DNA of 64,000 bases from Alcanivorax nanhaiticus (GCF_000756665.1 NZ_ARXV01000014.1:1-64000), one strand, 5' to 3'. Positions 17,131 through 26,634 are shown, counted from the stretch's first letter. The notes: generated by a model from the sequence alone, not told the origin. Program-made: numbers and translations.

Positions 17131-17267
17131 CCGGTCATCAAGGTACAAACCTCTCTTGCCTTGCCTCTGTCTATCAGTGGCAAGGCCTTACCAATTCCGC
17201 GATATTTTCAGGCTTTGAGAGAGCATCGCGAATTTGCAACACTGCCTCGTTAACCGAAATCAATATT

Positions 17268-18158
17268 TCAGGTTTTTTTGTGCCTGAAAAATTTCTGAAT
17301 ACTGGAAAAATCTTTCTCCGCATAACCATGATTACCATGTGCAGCGTATAGAGATTTAGCCAGATTACCCATTGGGGTTGCAGACTGGGTACTGAGTGCA
17401 GCCTGTAGAGCCAGCCCCAGGTCCTTGTTCATCAGTTTGACGGCAAAGCCGCCTTCGTATTCTTTGGAGGCAGGCACGTTTTCCATGACACCCGGCCAGG
17501 GATTGTATTTATCCAGGGACCAGTTATCACCGGAACTGGCTTTCATGATGTCGGATAACACCGCTGGGTCCAGACCATGGTCCACGCCCATCTGTAGCGC
17601 CTCTGCGGTACCGATCATGTGAATGGCCAGCAGCATGTTGTTGCAAATTTTGGCCAGCTGCCCAGCCCCACTGTCACCGGCACGAAACACCTGAGCGCCC
17701 ATGCAGTCCAGCACCGGGCGGGCGCGCTCAATGGCCGCTTCCGGGCCGCCACAGATAAACGTCAGCGTGCCGGCTTTGGCCCCGCCAACGCCGCCTGACA
17801 CTGGCGCATCGATCATTACCCTGCCCTGCTGTTTGGCGACTCCTGCCACCTCACGGGCGGTATCAGCATCAATAGTGGAGCAATCGATGATCAGGGCATT
17901 CTTATCAATGTGCGGCAGTACGCCAGCCTCACCCACATAGAGACCGCGCACCGCAGCGGCGGAAGGCAGCATGCTGATCACTACCTCCGCGCCCCTTACG
18001 GCATCAGCCGCACTCTCGGCAGCCTTGACGCCATCATTCACTGCCGCTGCCAACAACGCGGGCACCAGATCAAATACGGTAACGTCATGACCGGCCTTGA
18101 CCAGATTGGCCGCCATGGGCCCACCCATGTGACCGACGCCGAAGAATCCGATTTTCAT
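17268..18158 (-). CDS. mmsB: 3-hydroxyisobutyrate dehydrogenase
   Basis: A 296-residue NAD-dependent beta-hydroxyacid dehydrogenase that oxidises 3-hydroxyisobutyrate to methylmalonate semialdehyde in valine breakdown. The Rossmann motif GFFGVGHMG starts at residue 4, DAPVSGG (substrate binding) is near 119, and the catalytic lysine is in G-x-x-A-K-I-C-N-N (near 170). GGGAGAG precedes the ATG at 18158; the longer frame runs into a REP repeat and is not coding. It is last in the run mmsA, acyl-CoA dehydrogenase, mmsB. Confidence 0.93.
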   Translation of the reverse strand: MKIGFFGVGHMGGPMAANLVKAGHDVTVFDLVPALLAAAVNDGVKAAESAADAVRGAEVVISMLPSAAAVRGLYVGEAGVLPHIDKNALIIDCSTIDADTAREVAGVAKQQGRVMIDAPVSGGVGGAKAGTLTFICGGPEAAIERARPVLDCMGAQVFRAGDSGAGQLAKICNNMLLAIHMIGTAEALQMGVDHGLDPAVLSDIMKASSGDNWSLDKYNPWPGVMENVPASKEYEGGFAVKLMNKDLGLALQAALSTQSATPMGNLAKSLYAAHGNHGYAEKDFSSIQKFFRHKKT

Positions 18159-18186
18159 TATTCTCTCTCCCTCATGTTTTCTTGGC

Positions 18187-18264
18187 GTAGGAGCGGCGCT
18201 TGAGCCGCGAATCGCATATTGGTTAACCTCGCCAGAACCTTCGCGGCTCAAGCGCCGCTCCTAC
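18187..18264. repeat. REP pair (BIME-like), 25-bp perfect inverted repeat
   Basis: Left unit 18187-18211 (gtaggagcggcgcttgagcc...) and right unit 18240-18264 are exact complements over 25 bases. Each contains its own small hairpin (GCGGC-GCTTGA-GCCGC) and the GTAGGAGC head typical of Pseudomonas-type REP sequences. It fills most of the gap upstream of mmsB. Confidence 0.88.
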
Positions 18265-18281
18265 GGCGATGTTTTGATTTG

Positions 18282-18311
18282 CGTCCGACGTCCGACCTTC
18301 GACGTCCGACT
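18282..18311. repeat. Single-arm heptad array (CGACGTC type)
   Basis: Four 7-nt units, gcgtccg, acgtccg, accttcg, acgtccg, follow the acyl-CoA dehydrogenase stop codon at a distance of 6 bases. The units are self-complementary (GACGTC), so no opposite arm is needed to fold. Confidence 0.65.
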
Positions 18312-18317
18312 TTTTCT

Positions 18318-19469
18318 TTACAAAAAAGACAAATCCTTTAGCACATTACGCGCGATGATGACGCGCATGATTTCGTTGGTGCCTTCCAGAATCTGGTGCA
18401 CGCGAGCATCACGCAGGTAGCGCTCCAACGGATACTCGCGAATGTAGCCATAGCCGCCGTGAAGTTGCAGCGCCTGGTTGCAGACGTTGAAGCACAGGTC
18501 CGTCGCCATGCGCTTGGCCATGGCGCAGAGCATGCTCTTGTCACTGTGATTCTGATCCAGCTTCCAGGCAGCCAGACGCACCATCTGTTGTGCCGCCACC
18601 AGTTCCGTAGCCATGTCGGCCAGTGTGAATTGCACGGTCTGAAAATCACCGATGGCCTGGCCAAACTGTTTGCGTTCCTGTACGTATTGCTGAGCCTGTT
18701 TCAACGCTGCCTGGGCAGCCCCCAGTGAGCAGCTGGCAATATTGATACGGCCGCCATCCAGGCCACCCATGGCTATTTTGAAACCCTCTCCTTCTTGCCC
18801 TATCAGGCAATCGGCAGGAATGCGCGCATCTTCCATGATCACCGCGCGGGTGGGCTGGCTTTTCCAGCCCATCTTGTCTTCATTACGCCCATAGGAAATG
18901 CCCGGCGTGTTCGCCGGTACAGCAAAACAGGAAATGCCTCCCGCACCCGCTTCACCAGTGCGGGCCATTAGCACCAGCACATCGGTATCGCCCGCGCCGG
19001 AGATAAATGCCTTGGCACCGTTGAGCACATAGCTGTCGCCATCCCGTTTCGCCGTGGTTGCCAGTGACGCCGCATCGGAACCGGCATTGGGTTCCGTCAG
19101 GCAGTACGACGCCAGCTTTTTTCCACTCATCAAGTCATCGGCCCAACGCGCTCGGGTGGCATCATTGCCGAAACGGGTGAGCATCCAGGTGGCCATGTTG
19201 TGAATCGTGATGAACGCAGTGGTGGAGGTGCAACCTTGCGACAGCTGCTCAAAGATCAGCGCCGCATCCAGCCGTGACAACCCCATGCCACCGTGCTCTT
19301 CATCGCAATACAGGGAACAGAAACCCAGCTCGCCGGCCTTGCGAATCGCCTCTTTGGGGAAAATACTTTTTGCATCCCATTCAGCAGCAAACGGCGCCAG
19401 TTCTTTTTCAGAAAACTGTCGTGCCGTTTCGCGGAAAGCTTGCTGTTCTTCTGTAAAAGAAAAGTCCAC
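18318..19469 (-). CDS. Acyl-CoA dehydrogenase, probably isobutyryl-CoA dehydrogenase
   Basis: A 383-residue FAD-dependent dehydrogenase with the family signatures YCLTEPNAGSDA (near 125) and QLHGGYGYIREYPLER (near 340). The catalytic glutamate is in L-E-G-T-N-E-I. Its place between mmsA and mmsB points to isobutyryl-CoA as substrate in valine catabolism. The start codon is GTG at 19469 with a weak AGAGA upstream. It is separated from both operon neighbours by repeat elements rather than by short coupled gaps. Confidence 0.9.
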   Translation of the reverse strand: MDFSFTEEQQAFRETARQFSEKELAPFAAEWDAKSIFPKEAIRKAGELGFCSLYCDEEHGGMGLSRLDAALIFEQLSQGCTSTTAFITIHNMATWMLTRFGNDATRARWADDLMSGKKLASYCLTEPNAGSDAASLATTAKRDGDSYVLNGAKAFISGAGDTDVLVLMARTGEAGAGGISCFAVPANTPGISYGRNEDKMGWKSQPTRAVIMEDARIPADCLIGQEGEGFKIAMGGLDGGRINIASCSLGAAQAALKQAQQYVQERKQFGQAIGDFQTVQFTLADMATELVAAQQMVRLAAWKLDQNHSDKSMLCAMAKRMATDLCFNVCNQALQLHGGYGYIREYPLERYLRDARVHQILEGTNEIMRVIIARNVLKDLSFL

Positions 19470-19493
19470 TTTTGTGTCTCTTTAAAGCTGTTT

Positions 19494-19645
19494 AACCACA
19501 GAGATCACGGAGTACACAGAGAAAAGAAATTTCCGATTTTTGATGAATCTTTCCTGAAGTTTGATTTTTTCTATTCAAACCTTTCAAAGATCATCTCTCG
19601 CTTCGATTTCTTTTTTCCTCTGTGGACTCTGTGACCTCTGTGGTA
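19494..19645. repeat. Nonamer-armed inverted repeat between mmsA and acyl-CoA dehydrogenase
   Basis: Left arm 19494-19528 (accacagagatcacggag...) and right arm 19611-19645 (ctctgtggactctgtgac...) are built of 9-nt CACAGAGNN-type units and are complementary. The right arm ends 4 bases from the mmsA stop codon. The loop is AT-rich. Confidence 0.8.
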
Positions 19646-19649
19646 AAAA

Positions 19650-21146
19650 TCATTTCAAATGAATGCTCATGTTCGGTCCTGACGCCGGAATATCGTCTTC
19701 GAACCAGCGACTGGTGACGGTCTTGGTTTCGGTATAGAAACGCACCGCCTGTTTGCCGTAGGCATGCTGATCACCGTAGAAAGATCCTTTCCAGCCGGTG
19801 AAGCTGAAGAACGGCAGCGGCACCGGGATCGGTACATTGATACCCACCTGCCCTACTTCCACTTCGTGCTGATATTTACGCGCGGCAGCGCCACTGGCAG
19901 TGAAGATGGAAGTGCCGTTGCCATAAGGGCTGTTGTTTACCAGCTGCAATGCATCTTCCAAAGAATCCACGCTGACGCAGCACAATACCGGGCCGAAGAT
20001 TTCTTCCTTGTAGATTGACATCTCTGGCGTTACATCCGTGAACAGCGTCGGGCCGACCCAGTTGCCATCCGGCAGGGCGTCCACGGTGCAGTCTGAGCCA
20101 TCCAGTAAACAGGTTGCGCCCTCTTCCTTGCCCTGTTTGATCAGGGTCAGTACACGCTGTTTGGCTTGAGGGCTGATCTGCGGGCCGTAAGCCGCTTGCG
20201 GATCATTCCAGGCCCCCGGACGAATGTTGGCGAACTCTTCTTTCAGTTCATCAATCCACGCTTTCGAATCCCCCACAAACACTGCCACGCTGATGGCCAT
20301 GCAACGCTGGCCGGCGGCACCGCAAGACGCACCTACCAGACTGTTGATGACTTGATCCTTATTGGCATCCGGCATGATCACCATGTGGTTCTTGGCACCG
20401 GCAAAACACTGGGCACGCTTCATGTGATCGGTGGCGGTGCGGTAAACGTGCTGGCCCACCGGCACGGAGCCTACGAACGACACCGCCTTGATATCCGGGT
20501 GCGTCAGCAGAGTGTCCACCTGCTCCTTGCCGCCGTGAACCAACTGCAGCACGCCCGGAGGCGCACCCGCTTCCAGGAACAGCTCCACCAGCCGGTTCGG
20601 GGTCATGGGGTCCTGCTCTGAGGGCTTGAGCACGAAGGTGTTGCCGGCAGCGATCGCCAACGGGAACATCCACAGGGGAATCATGGCCGGGAAGTTGAAC
20701 GGGGTAATGCCGGCACACACGCCCAGCGGCTGAGTCCAGGAATGAGTGTCGATGCTGCGCGCCACGTTCTCGACGGTTTCACCCATCATCAGGGAAGCGA
20801 TGTTGGCCGCCTGCTCCGCTACTTCAATACCGCGCCACACGTCGCCTTTGGCATCCTCAAAGGTCTTGCCGGTTTCCTGGCTGAGGATTTCAGCAATCTC
20901 TTCCTGGTGCTCTTTCAGCAGTGCCTGATAGCGCAACATCAAACGGGCCCGCTCTGACACCGGCACTTCCTTCCAGCTTTCAAACGCAGCCTTGGCAGAA
21001 GCAATGGCCTGTTCCATTTCAGCAGGCGTTGCCGCCGGCGCTTCGCAGAGGACCTCCTGCGTGGCGGGGTTAGTCACCGGAATCCACTGGTCGGTGGTAC
21101 TGGCAACAAATTCACCATTAATCAGCAGGGGCAGGCGGCGGCTCAT
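19650..21146 (-). CDS. mmsA: Methylmalonate-semialdehyde dehydrogenase (CoA-acylating)
   Basis: A 498-residue aldehyde dehydrogenase that converts methylmalonate semialdehyde to propionyl-CoA at the end of valine catabolism. The ALDH landmarks are visible: [13 protein letters not shown] (near 145), SFVGSVPVG (near 225) and the catalytic cysteine in GQRCMAIS (near 285). The ATG at 21146 is preceded by GGAGAGCCCT. It is first in the operon and divergent from the AraC-type regulator gene. Confidence 0.95.
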   Translation of the reverse strand: MSRRLPLLINGEFVASTTDQWIPVTNPATQEVLCEAPAATPAEMEQAIASAKAAFESWKEVPVSERARLMLRYQALLKEHQEEIAEILSQETGKTFEDAKGDVWRGIEVAEQAANIASLMMGETVENVARSIDTHSWTQPLGVCAGITPFNFPAMIPLWMFPLAIAAGNTFVLKPSEQDPMTPNRLVELFLEAGAPPGVLQLVHGGKEQVDTLLTHPDIKAVSFVGSVPVGQHVYRTATDHMKRAQCFAGAKNHMVIMPDANKDQVINSLVGASCGAAGQRCMAISVAVFVGDSKAWIDELKEEFANIRPGAWNDPQAAYGPQISPQAKQRVLTLIKQGKEEGATCLLDGSDCTVDALPDGNWVGPTLFTDVTPEMSIYKEEIFGPVLCCVSVDSLEDALQLVNNSPYGNGTSIFTASGAAARKYQHEVEVGQVGINVPIPVPLPFFSFTGWKGSFYGDQHAYGKQAVRFYTETKTVTSRWFEDDIPASGPNMSIHLK

Positions 21147-21259
21147 AGGGCTCTCCAGAACAGGTTACGAAGGTTCATTCTCGGTATGCCCATGTTGTAG
21201 CACAGGGTAGCGCACTGGCCGATAGCGTCTTTTGCCAATAATGGATTATATTGCTGCCT
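21147..21259. promoter_or_regulatory. Divergent control region mmsR/mmsA
   Basis: This 113-bp gap holds the promoters of the valine operon and of its putative activator. A TAATGGATTATATT stretch at about 21239-21252 could supply a -10 for the regulator. Specific AraC half-sites could not be picked out by eye. Confidence 0.4.
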
Positions 21260-22168
21260 ATGAATCACTCTCCGCCTCCCGCTCACGCCCCTGCTGAGCC
21301 CTCCAGCTGGCCTCTACCGGTTACCGGCCAGCGCACCATCATTCCGCCAGCGGTGCTGGACAGCATTGCTGATCATCCTCTTTGTGCGGGCTGCATGCCC
21401 CACGGTGTGGGCTTCTACCCCCAGGCCCGCGGTCACCGGATGATGCGAGACAACCCCGCTGATTATCTGCTCATCTACTGTGTCAGCGGGCGCGGAGAGC
21501 TTCGCGTTGACGGCCAGACTTATACCGTGACCGATGGCGATCTGGTGCTGCTTCCCACTGCCCTCGCCCACCGTTATCAGGCCGATAGTCGCGACCCCTG
21601 GAGCATTTACTGGGTGCATCTGGGTGGTCACGAGGTGCCGCGATTTTTTGACGAAATTGCCGGGCACGCCCGCGGTAGAACCGTGCGGGTCGGGGTGCAT
21701 TCACGACTGGCAGAAGAATTTCAGGCACTGCTCGCCGCCGCCACCCGGGTGCAACCGGAACATCTGGTCTATGCGGCCAATCTATTACGAAGCCTGCTGG
21801 CCTTTGCGGCGCTGATGCGCCACCAGCATGACGTGCGCCATGCCACTCTGGATGTGAACCGGGTGAATGGTTACCTGCAGACCGCCCTGCATCGGCGCTT
21901 GTCGCTGGACGAGCTGGCGGAGGCCACCAGTGATCTGTCGCGTTATCACTTTATTCGTGAGTACAAACGCCAGACCGGACAAACCCCCATGCAGGCCTTC
22001 CAGCGTATCAAGGTCAGCCATGCCTGCTACCTGCTGGATATTTCCGATGACAGCGTGGTGCACATTGCTTTAACGCTGGGCTATGACGACCCCTATTATT
22101 TTTCCCGGTTGTTCAAGAAGGTGATGGGGGTGTCGCCGCAGCGGTATCGGCAGGAGCGGGGGCAGTAG
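21260..22168 (+). CDS. mmsR: AraC-family activator, probable MmsR
   Basis: A 302-residue regulator with an N-terminal cupin-type sensing domain (about 55-160, GRGELRVDGQTY core) and a C-terminal AraC helix-turn-helix pair (about 200-298, ending L-G-Y-D-D-P-Y-Y-F-S-R-L-F-K-K-V-M-G-V-S-P). Its divergent position next to mmsA matches mmsR of Pseudomonas, the activator of mmsAB. The function is known for that family and inferred here from context. ATG 21260 is preferred to the upstream TTG at 21251. Confidence 0.85.
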   Translation: MNHSPPPAHAPAEPSSWPLPVTGQRTIIPPAVLDSIADHPLCAGCMPHGVGFYPQARGHRMMRDNPADYLLIYCVSGRGELRVDGQTYTVTDGDLVLLPTALAHRYQADSRDPWSIYWVHLGGHEVPRFFDEIAGHARGRTVRVGVHSRLAEEFQALLAAATRVQPEHLVYAANLLRSLLAFAALMRHQHDVRHATLDVNRVNGYLQTALHRRLSLDELAEATSDLSRYHFIREYKRQTGQTPMQAFQRIKVSHACYLLDISDDSVVHIALTLGYDDPYYFSRLFKKVMGVSPQRYRQERGQ

Positions 22169-22221
22169 GGCGAGCTGGAAGCGGGAGAAGTTTTGCGGTA
22201 ACGGGTGTAGAAGTCTTGAAG

Positions 22222-22375
22222 CAGTTGAAAGTTTAAAGTTCAAAGTTGAAACACGGATCAGACCAGCGGGGTTTGCAATGCCCTGCCCGCGCTCACCGGT
22301 AAGGCGCGGGCACAGCAGCCCCAAACCGCAAAAACCCTCTCGCGCCTTTTCAACTTTGAACTTTAAACTTTCAAC
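22222..22375. repeat. Heptad-armed inverted repeat, AAGTTNA class with long loop
   Basis: The left arm reads agttgaa-agtttaa-agttcaa-agttgaa and the right arm (22348-22375) is its exact complement. The about 98-base loop is GC-rich and contains a second stem. With flanking sequence this accounts for the 323-bp gap between mmsR and the DUF1963 gene, which are convergent; no gene is seen there. Confidence 0.88.
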
Positions 22376-22491
22376 TAATTTCCGCCCGGTGCCCGCCTAA
22401 TCCTGATCAGCCGGTGATTGATTCGTCATGCAGGCATAGGCTCCCACAGTGAATAACAAGGTGGGTTTTAGCGTGTTGCTTGATGCGTCTC

Positions 22492-23220
22492 TTAAACCGG
22501 TCGGCTTTGCCAGGTGAGGGTCATGACGTCGCGGTGAGTGTCGCACTGGAAGATGTGCGCGCAACCGTAGTGACCAAAACGGAATGGCAGGGTATCGACG
22601 GAATCCAGTTGCATCAGAAACGACATGGGTTCCTGGCAGCAGGGGCAGGTCGGGTAGGACACTTCCGCCGTCCAGTGCGGCCAGCCCATGAACTTGTCTC
22701 CGGGGCGCGGAGCCGGACGGTGGGCATGGAGGAGGGCAAGGGTACCATCGCGATCGTCATCATTGATGGCCGCTGTCTCCTTGCGATCCGGGTAATCGGC
22801 CAGGGGAATCCAGCCGGTAAGCGATTTCTCCGGGAGCGCATCGGGTAACCGTATTGGCAGGGCATCAAAGCCATTGGCCTGCTCACGGGGAATCACTCGC
22901 ACCAGGGAAGCCTCCGAGAAGGGCAGGTGGGACTGACCCAGCACTTCACAGTCTTCATCGCCATTGGTGCAATAGAACACCTGCAAGACACCATCCCCGA
23001 ACGGTGAGCGCATATTACGAGGTAGATCGCGGGATTCAATCTGGCAGAACAACTGCATCGGCTGGTGGCAATGGCCACAGCAGGGCCAGGATTCATCCGG
23101 TTTCAGTAACGGCAAGCCACCAAACTTGGACATGGCACCCGGCACCGCCGGACCCACCTGGGGACGCCAGGCGGGGCGAGAGAAGGAAGCCAGTCTCAGT
23201 TTGATTTCTTCGGGTAGCAT
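22492..23220 (-). CDS. DUF1963 (YwqG-like) protein with paired zinc-type cysteines
   Basis: A 242-residue cytoplasmic protein of the DUF1963 family. Two internal half-domains each carry a C-x-x-C-x-x-P-M segment (CGHCHQPM near residue 50 and CPCCQEPM near 193), suggesting a duplicated zinc-ribbon-like site. GAGGA lies 6 bases before the ATG. The family has no established biochemical function. It stands alone between two repeat-rich gaps. Confidence 0.72.
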   Translation of the reverse strand: MLPEEIKLRLASFSRPAWRPQVGPAVPGAMSKFGGLPLLKPDESWPCCGHCHQPMQLFCQIESRDLPRNMRSPFGDGVLQVFYCTNGDEDCEVLGQSHLPFSEASLVRVIPREQANGFDALPIRLPDALPEKSLTGWIPLADYPDRKETAAINDDDRDGTLALLHAHRPAPRPGDKFMGWPHWTAEVSYPTCPCCQEPMSFLMQLDSVDTLPFRFGHYGCAHIFQCDTHRDVMTLTWQSRPV

Positions 23221-23369
23221 CAGGTGTCCTCGTTTTTACGATTTCACCATGCCAGCAATACCTTCGCGTAACCTTCACAAACCGCTGCCAGGGCCGTTTT
23301 TATGACTGAGCGGCGTGCAAATTTTGTACTTGTGAACCAGTTCGCGCGGGCTCTGTGATTAAAGTTGCA

Positions 23370-24836
23370 CTATGGTGCTGATGAAAATTTGGCCAGCTGC
23401 CACTGGCCAAATGCCTGCTGTGCCAGTTCCAGCTGTTCGATCAGGCGCTGGCGTTTGCTGGGCTCAAATCGGCGGCGGGCCAAGGCTTGCAAGGATTTCT
23501 GCAGGCCATTGCGATCGGCCCGTGACAACTCTTCCAGCCAGTGCCCATCGGCGTCGGTGACTACCAGCACGTCACGGCCCGCATGATTGCGCTGGCTGAT
23601 CTGATACCAGTGCACCAGCGCCCGGCCCAACACCACATAACCGAACTGTGGGTCACGGAGCGGGCCGTAAATAGCTTCCCGAAACCCGCCGCTGAGCGGC
23701 CCCAGTTTTACCCGGGTGAGCTTGTCACTGTAGTAATAGCTACCCGCCGCCCCCAGCAAACCCCCAATCAGCGCCCCGGTACCCAGCGAATGCCCGAGGG
23801 TCACCGCATCGAGACCGGCACCTCCGACCGCGCCAGCCCCAAACCCCGCCGCTGCCAGCTGCCCTTTGCTGATTCCCCACAGCTGCCGGGTACGTTCGCC
23901 AAACAGATCATCACCGTCCGGCAAGGACAGATCCGATTCCTGCCGCTGCAGGCGGCGATGCTGGTAAAGGTCTTCCACGCTGTGGCGCAGGCGCTGTTCC
24001 CGCTCGCGCTGCCAGGCCTGCCAGCGTTGGCGCAGCTTGGGCTGCAGCGGCTCGGCAGGCTCGAACTCACCCAACCGTGCGGTTTCCTGATGACCCAGCA
24101 TGTCGATCAGGGCATCCGCGATACGCTCCAGGGCCTGGTGATCCCGGCCAAACTTCATGGCCTGCAGGTATTCCAGGGCCGCATCGAGAGGTTCGCGCCA
24201 GTTAGGCGCAAGTTCGCCGAAACTACGCAACAATTCCAGATGTTTCTCGAATGGTGCCCGTACCGCATCAAAGCGACGGACAATCTGGAAATACTGGCCC
24301 AGGGCCGCTTCCCAATCGGCACTGTAGTCATCACTGCCAATCTGGTTGATCAGCGCCAGACTGGGTCGTCCAGTCCAGCGCAGGATATTCATTTCCGCCT
24401 CATGCTCGCGGTTGTAAGGCACCGAGCCATCCACCACGTAGATAATGCCGGCGCCATCGACAATCGGCCGCAGCAATTCGCACTCATCATGGTAGCGGGG
24501 ATCGTCGTGATGCTGGGTGACAAAGGCCGCCACCGTTTCCGGCCGATCAGACGCCGACAGGCTATGACCCTGCAGCCAGGCCAGCACCTTGCGGGGACGC
24601 TGAAAACCGGGAGTGTCGATCAGCTCATAAAGCGTCACGTCATCCACTTTCATGGGGTAGCGATGGCTGTCCCGAGTGGTGCCAGGCTCCATGGCGATGG
24701 CAATGGAATCGTTCTGCGCCAGGGTTGCCACCACGCTGGATTTACCCTTGTTGGGATGACCCACCACGGCAAAGCGGGGCAGGGCGCCTTCGCTCTGCCG
24801 CTCATCATGGGGAGCTGTGTTGACAGTGTTATCCAT
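23370..24836 (-). CDS. Era-like GTPase with DUF3482 C-terminus
   Basis: A 488-residue protein. The N-terminal GTPase has the P-loop GHPNKGKSS (near residue 26), a G2/G3 region with EPGTTRD and DTPGF, and a central to C-terminal DUF3482 region with small-residue membrane-active helices (GAVGGAGLDAVTLG.. near 350). It is paired with the upstream DUF2868 membrane protein, an association seen in many gammaproteobacteria, so the two probably act together at the inner membrane. ATG 24836 is used; GTG 24848 is an alternative. Neither has a good ribosome binding site. Confidence 0.82.
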   Translation of the reverse strand: MDNTVNTAPHDERQSEGALPRFAVVGHPNKGKSSVVATLAQNDSIAIAMEPGTTRDSHRYPMKVDDVTLYELIDTPGFQRPRKVLAWLQGHSLSASDRPETVAAFVTQHHDDPRYHDECELLRPIVDGAGIIYVVDGSVPYNREHEAEMNILRWTGRPSLALINQIGSDDYSADWEAALGQYFQIVRRFDAVRAPFEKHLELLRSFGELAPNWREPLDAALEYLQAMKFGRDHQALERIADALIDMLGHQETARLGEFEPAEPLQPKLRQRWQAWQREREQRLRHSVEDLYQHRRLQRQESDLSLPDGDDLFGERTRQLWGISKGQLAAAGFGAGAVGGAGLDAVTLGHSLGTGALIGGLLGAAGSYYYSDKLTRVKLGPLSGGFREAIYGPLRDPQFGYVVLGRALVHWYQISQRNHAGRDVLVVTDADGHWLEELSRADRNGLQKSLQALARRRFEPSKRQRLIEQLELAQQAFGQWQLAKFSSAP

Positions 24837-24869
24837 GCTGTTCGTCACTACGTCAGGTATATCGCCACT

Positions 24870-24899
24870 GGCGGAGATTGGCCTTCGCCAATTTCCGCC
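24870..24899 (-). terminator. Strong hairpin between DUF2868 and GTPase genes
   Basis: GGCGGAAATTGGC and GCCAATCTCCGCC form a near-perfect 13-bp stem with a four-base GAAG loop, immediately after the DUF2868 stop codon. There is no U-tract, so it may tune downstream expression or mRNA decay rather than terminate. Confidence 0.6.
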
Positions 24900-26252
24900 C
24901 TACGCGGGGCCCGGAGCGCACAGCAGCAGGCTGGTATCCTGCTGACGCTCCACAAACCGCTGCCACTGTGCCAGCAAGCCGGGATCGGTGAGCGCTTCCC
25001 CCTGTTCATCCGCCAGCGGCACCAGTGCCAACAAGGTCCCTTTTGGCCACTGTTCGAGGGCATCGTGGACAAAATCGCTCAATTCACCGGTAGGCGGCTC
25101 CCAGCCTCTTGCCACCAGAATCACCGGCTGACGGCGCTCGCCAGCCTGAGTCAGGGTGGCAACATCATCTTCCAGACTGCTATTGCCCCCTGCCCGTAAC
25201 TGCAAGGGAGATGGCTGGCGGCTCAGACGCTCCATCAGCTCGCGGCTTTCCTGCGCCGCACCCGCCCAGTGGATCACCGTGGCGCTCTCGGGTAACGGCG
25301 ACAGACTCACCTCCACCTGCACCGGCTGGGCCGGAGCTTCCTCCTCGCCCCGGGTTTCCACCCAGGGGGCGTCAAAACGATATAACAACGCCGGGTAGCC
25401 CGGGTGCCGGCGCAGCGCGGCATTGGCCTGCCAGCGCACCTGCAAGGTGGCCAGCAGTAACAACACCAACCGCGGCAACAACACATAGGTCAGCCATGCC
25501 ATCAACAAAAAAGGCCACCAAGTGCCCAGCAATGCCGGATCGCTGACCGCACTGTCACTCAACCGGTAATACTGGGAGGCCGCTACCAGTTCGGCGCTGG
25601 GTACCGCGTCGGGCCAGAGCGATTGCCAGGGCAGAGCAAGCAGACTCACCAGCCTGTGCACACTCTCCGAGGAAGCCTGCAAGGTTGTACTCCAGCCAAA
25701 GGCCAGATCCTGCACCACCACCATGGCCAGCAGTGTCAGCAGCCCGCTGATGGCAAATAGCAGCCCCCCGGTATGGGCAATACGGGCAGACAGGGCAGGG
25801 CGCAGGGATTGCAGCGGATGGGTATCGTCACTCAGCCCTGCCAGCACACTGCCCCAGGGCTGCCATCCCAGCCATGCCTGCAAGCTGGTCAGCAACGCCA
25901 GCACTAACTGCATGGCTATCAACACCAACAGCACCAGCAGATTAATCTGCCGACTGCCGTCATACACCAGCAGGCCAGCCATAAAGGCCGCACCGAGCAC
26001 CGCGCCCAGCACCGCAAACAACCAGCGCGCCTGACGCCAGCGACGCAGCCGGGGATCACGGCCAGTGTTCTGGCGCTGATCATTCAACGCATGTAGATGG
26101 GCCAGCCACAGTGGCACCGTCAGTGGCTGACGGTGCGCCTGTTGATGCTGGGCAAAACGGCGGTCACGGCGGTGCAGAAACGCCTGACTCTGCTGACTGT
26201 CACGGCGGTACTGGTCATCAAAATCCAGTAACCGGGTCAGGGATTGCGTCAA
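24900..26252 (-). CDS. DUF2868 inner-membrane protein
   Basis: A 450-residue protein with four or so membrane helices (about residues 75-100, 105-130, 160-185 and 235-265) and a C-terminal cytoplasmic domain. It belongs to DUF2868 and is encoded directly before the DUF3482 GTPase, its usual partner. The only in-frame initiation codon at the N-terminus is TTG at 26252, 12 bases after the stop of the upstream lipoprotein gene, suggesting translational coupling. The function of the pair is not established. Confidence 0.78.
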   Translation of the reverse strand: MTQSLTRLLDFDDQYRRDSQQSQAFLHRRDRRFAQHQQAHRQPLTVPLWLAHLHALNDQRQNTGRDPRLRRWRQARWLFAVLGAVLGAAFMAGLLVYDGSRQINLLVLLVLIAMQLVLALLTSLQAWLGWQPWGSVLAGLSDDTHPLQSLRPALSARIAHTGGLLFAISGLLTLLAMVVVQDLAFGWSTTLQASSESVHRLVSLLALPWQSLWPDAVPSAELVAASQYYRLSDSAVSDPALLGTWWPFLLMAWLTYVLLPRLVLLLLATLQVRWQANAALRRHPGYPALLYRFDAPWVETRGEEEAPAQPVQVEVSLSPLPESATVIHWAGAAQESRELMERLSRQPSPLQLRAGGNSSLEDDVATLTQAGERRQPVILVARGWEPPTGELSDFVHDALEQWPKGTLLALVPLADEQGEALTDPGLLAQWQRFVERQQDTSLLLCAPGPA

Positions 26253-26264
26253 CGCAGCACTCGC

Positions 26265-26564
26265 TTATTCGGTGGCGGCTTCCGGTGCAGCTGCTGGCGC
26301 AGGCAAGGCCTCTTTCTTCGGCGAGGTGTACATCACACCCTCTTGGGCACAGGCCGAACAGGCATTACCAAATTCACCCAGAATGCCGCCCTCTTCTGCG
26401 TAACCAAACACCGGACGGTAATCCTGGGTGCACATCTCCGGTGGATCTTCCGGGCAACTCTCGGTATCTTCCGGCAGCCCCATGGGATAGTCGGTATCGT
26501 ACTTGTAGGTGCAACCCGCAAACATCAGTACCAGTGCTGGCAAGGCCAGGTACGCAGCTTTCAT
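26265..26564 (-). CDS. Small lipoprotein of unknown function
   Basis: A 99-residue protein with a lipoprotein signal peptide ending LMFAGC (lipid-modified cysteine near residue 18). Six further cysteines follow, including C-S-A-C, which might form disulfides. The C-terminus is rich in Ala-Pro. ATG 26564 has AGGAGA upstream. It is closely followed by the DUF2868 and GTPase genes and may be part of that unit. No family is recognised. Confidence 0.7.
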   Translation of the reverse strand: MKAAYLALPALVLMFAGCTYKYDTDYPMGLPEDTESCPEDPPEMCTQDYRPVFGYAEEGGILGEFGNACSACAQEGVMYTSPKKEALPAPAAAPEAATE

Positions 26565-26613
26565 CCGGTTTTCTCCTGAAAGAATCAATTCTTGTCCTGC
26601 TGCAAGCATACCT

Positions 26614-26634
26614 ACGCATCACGTATCACGCATC
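26614..26634. repeat. Three-copy heptad array, ACG(C/T)ATC
   Basis: ACGCATC-ACGTATC-ACGCATC lies in the divergent gap between the lipoprotein and DUF815 genes. It has the 7-nt period of the other elements but a different unit, and no complementary arm was found. Confidence 0.5.

Noticed and set aside
17159..17185. CCTTGCC...GGCAAGG stem between the SRPBCC and mmsB genes
   Set aside because: Only 7 bp with no T-tract on either strand; too weak to call a terminator.
23541..25199. 552-codon open frame on the plus strand
   Set aside because: It lies antisense over the GTPase and DUF2868 genes, lacks any recognisable motif and reflects high GC content.
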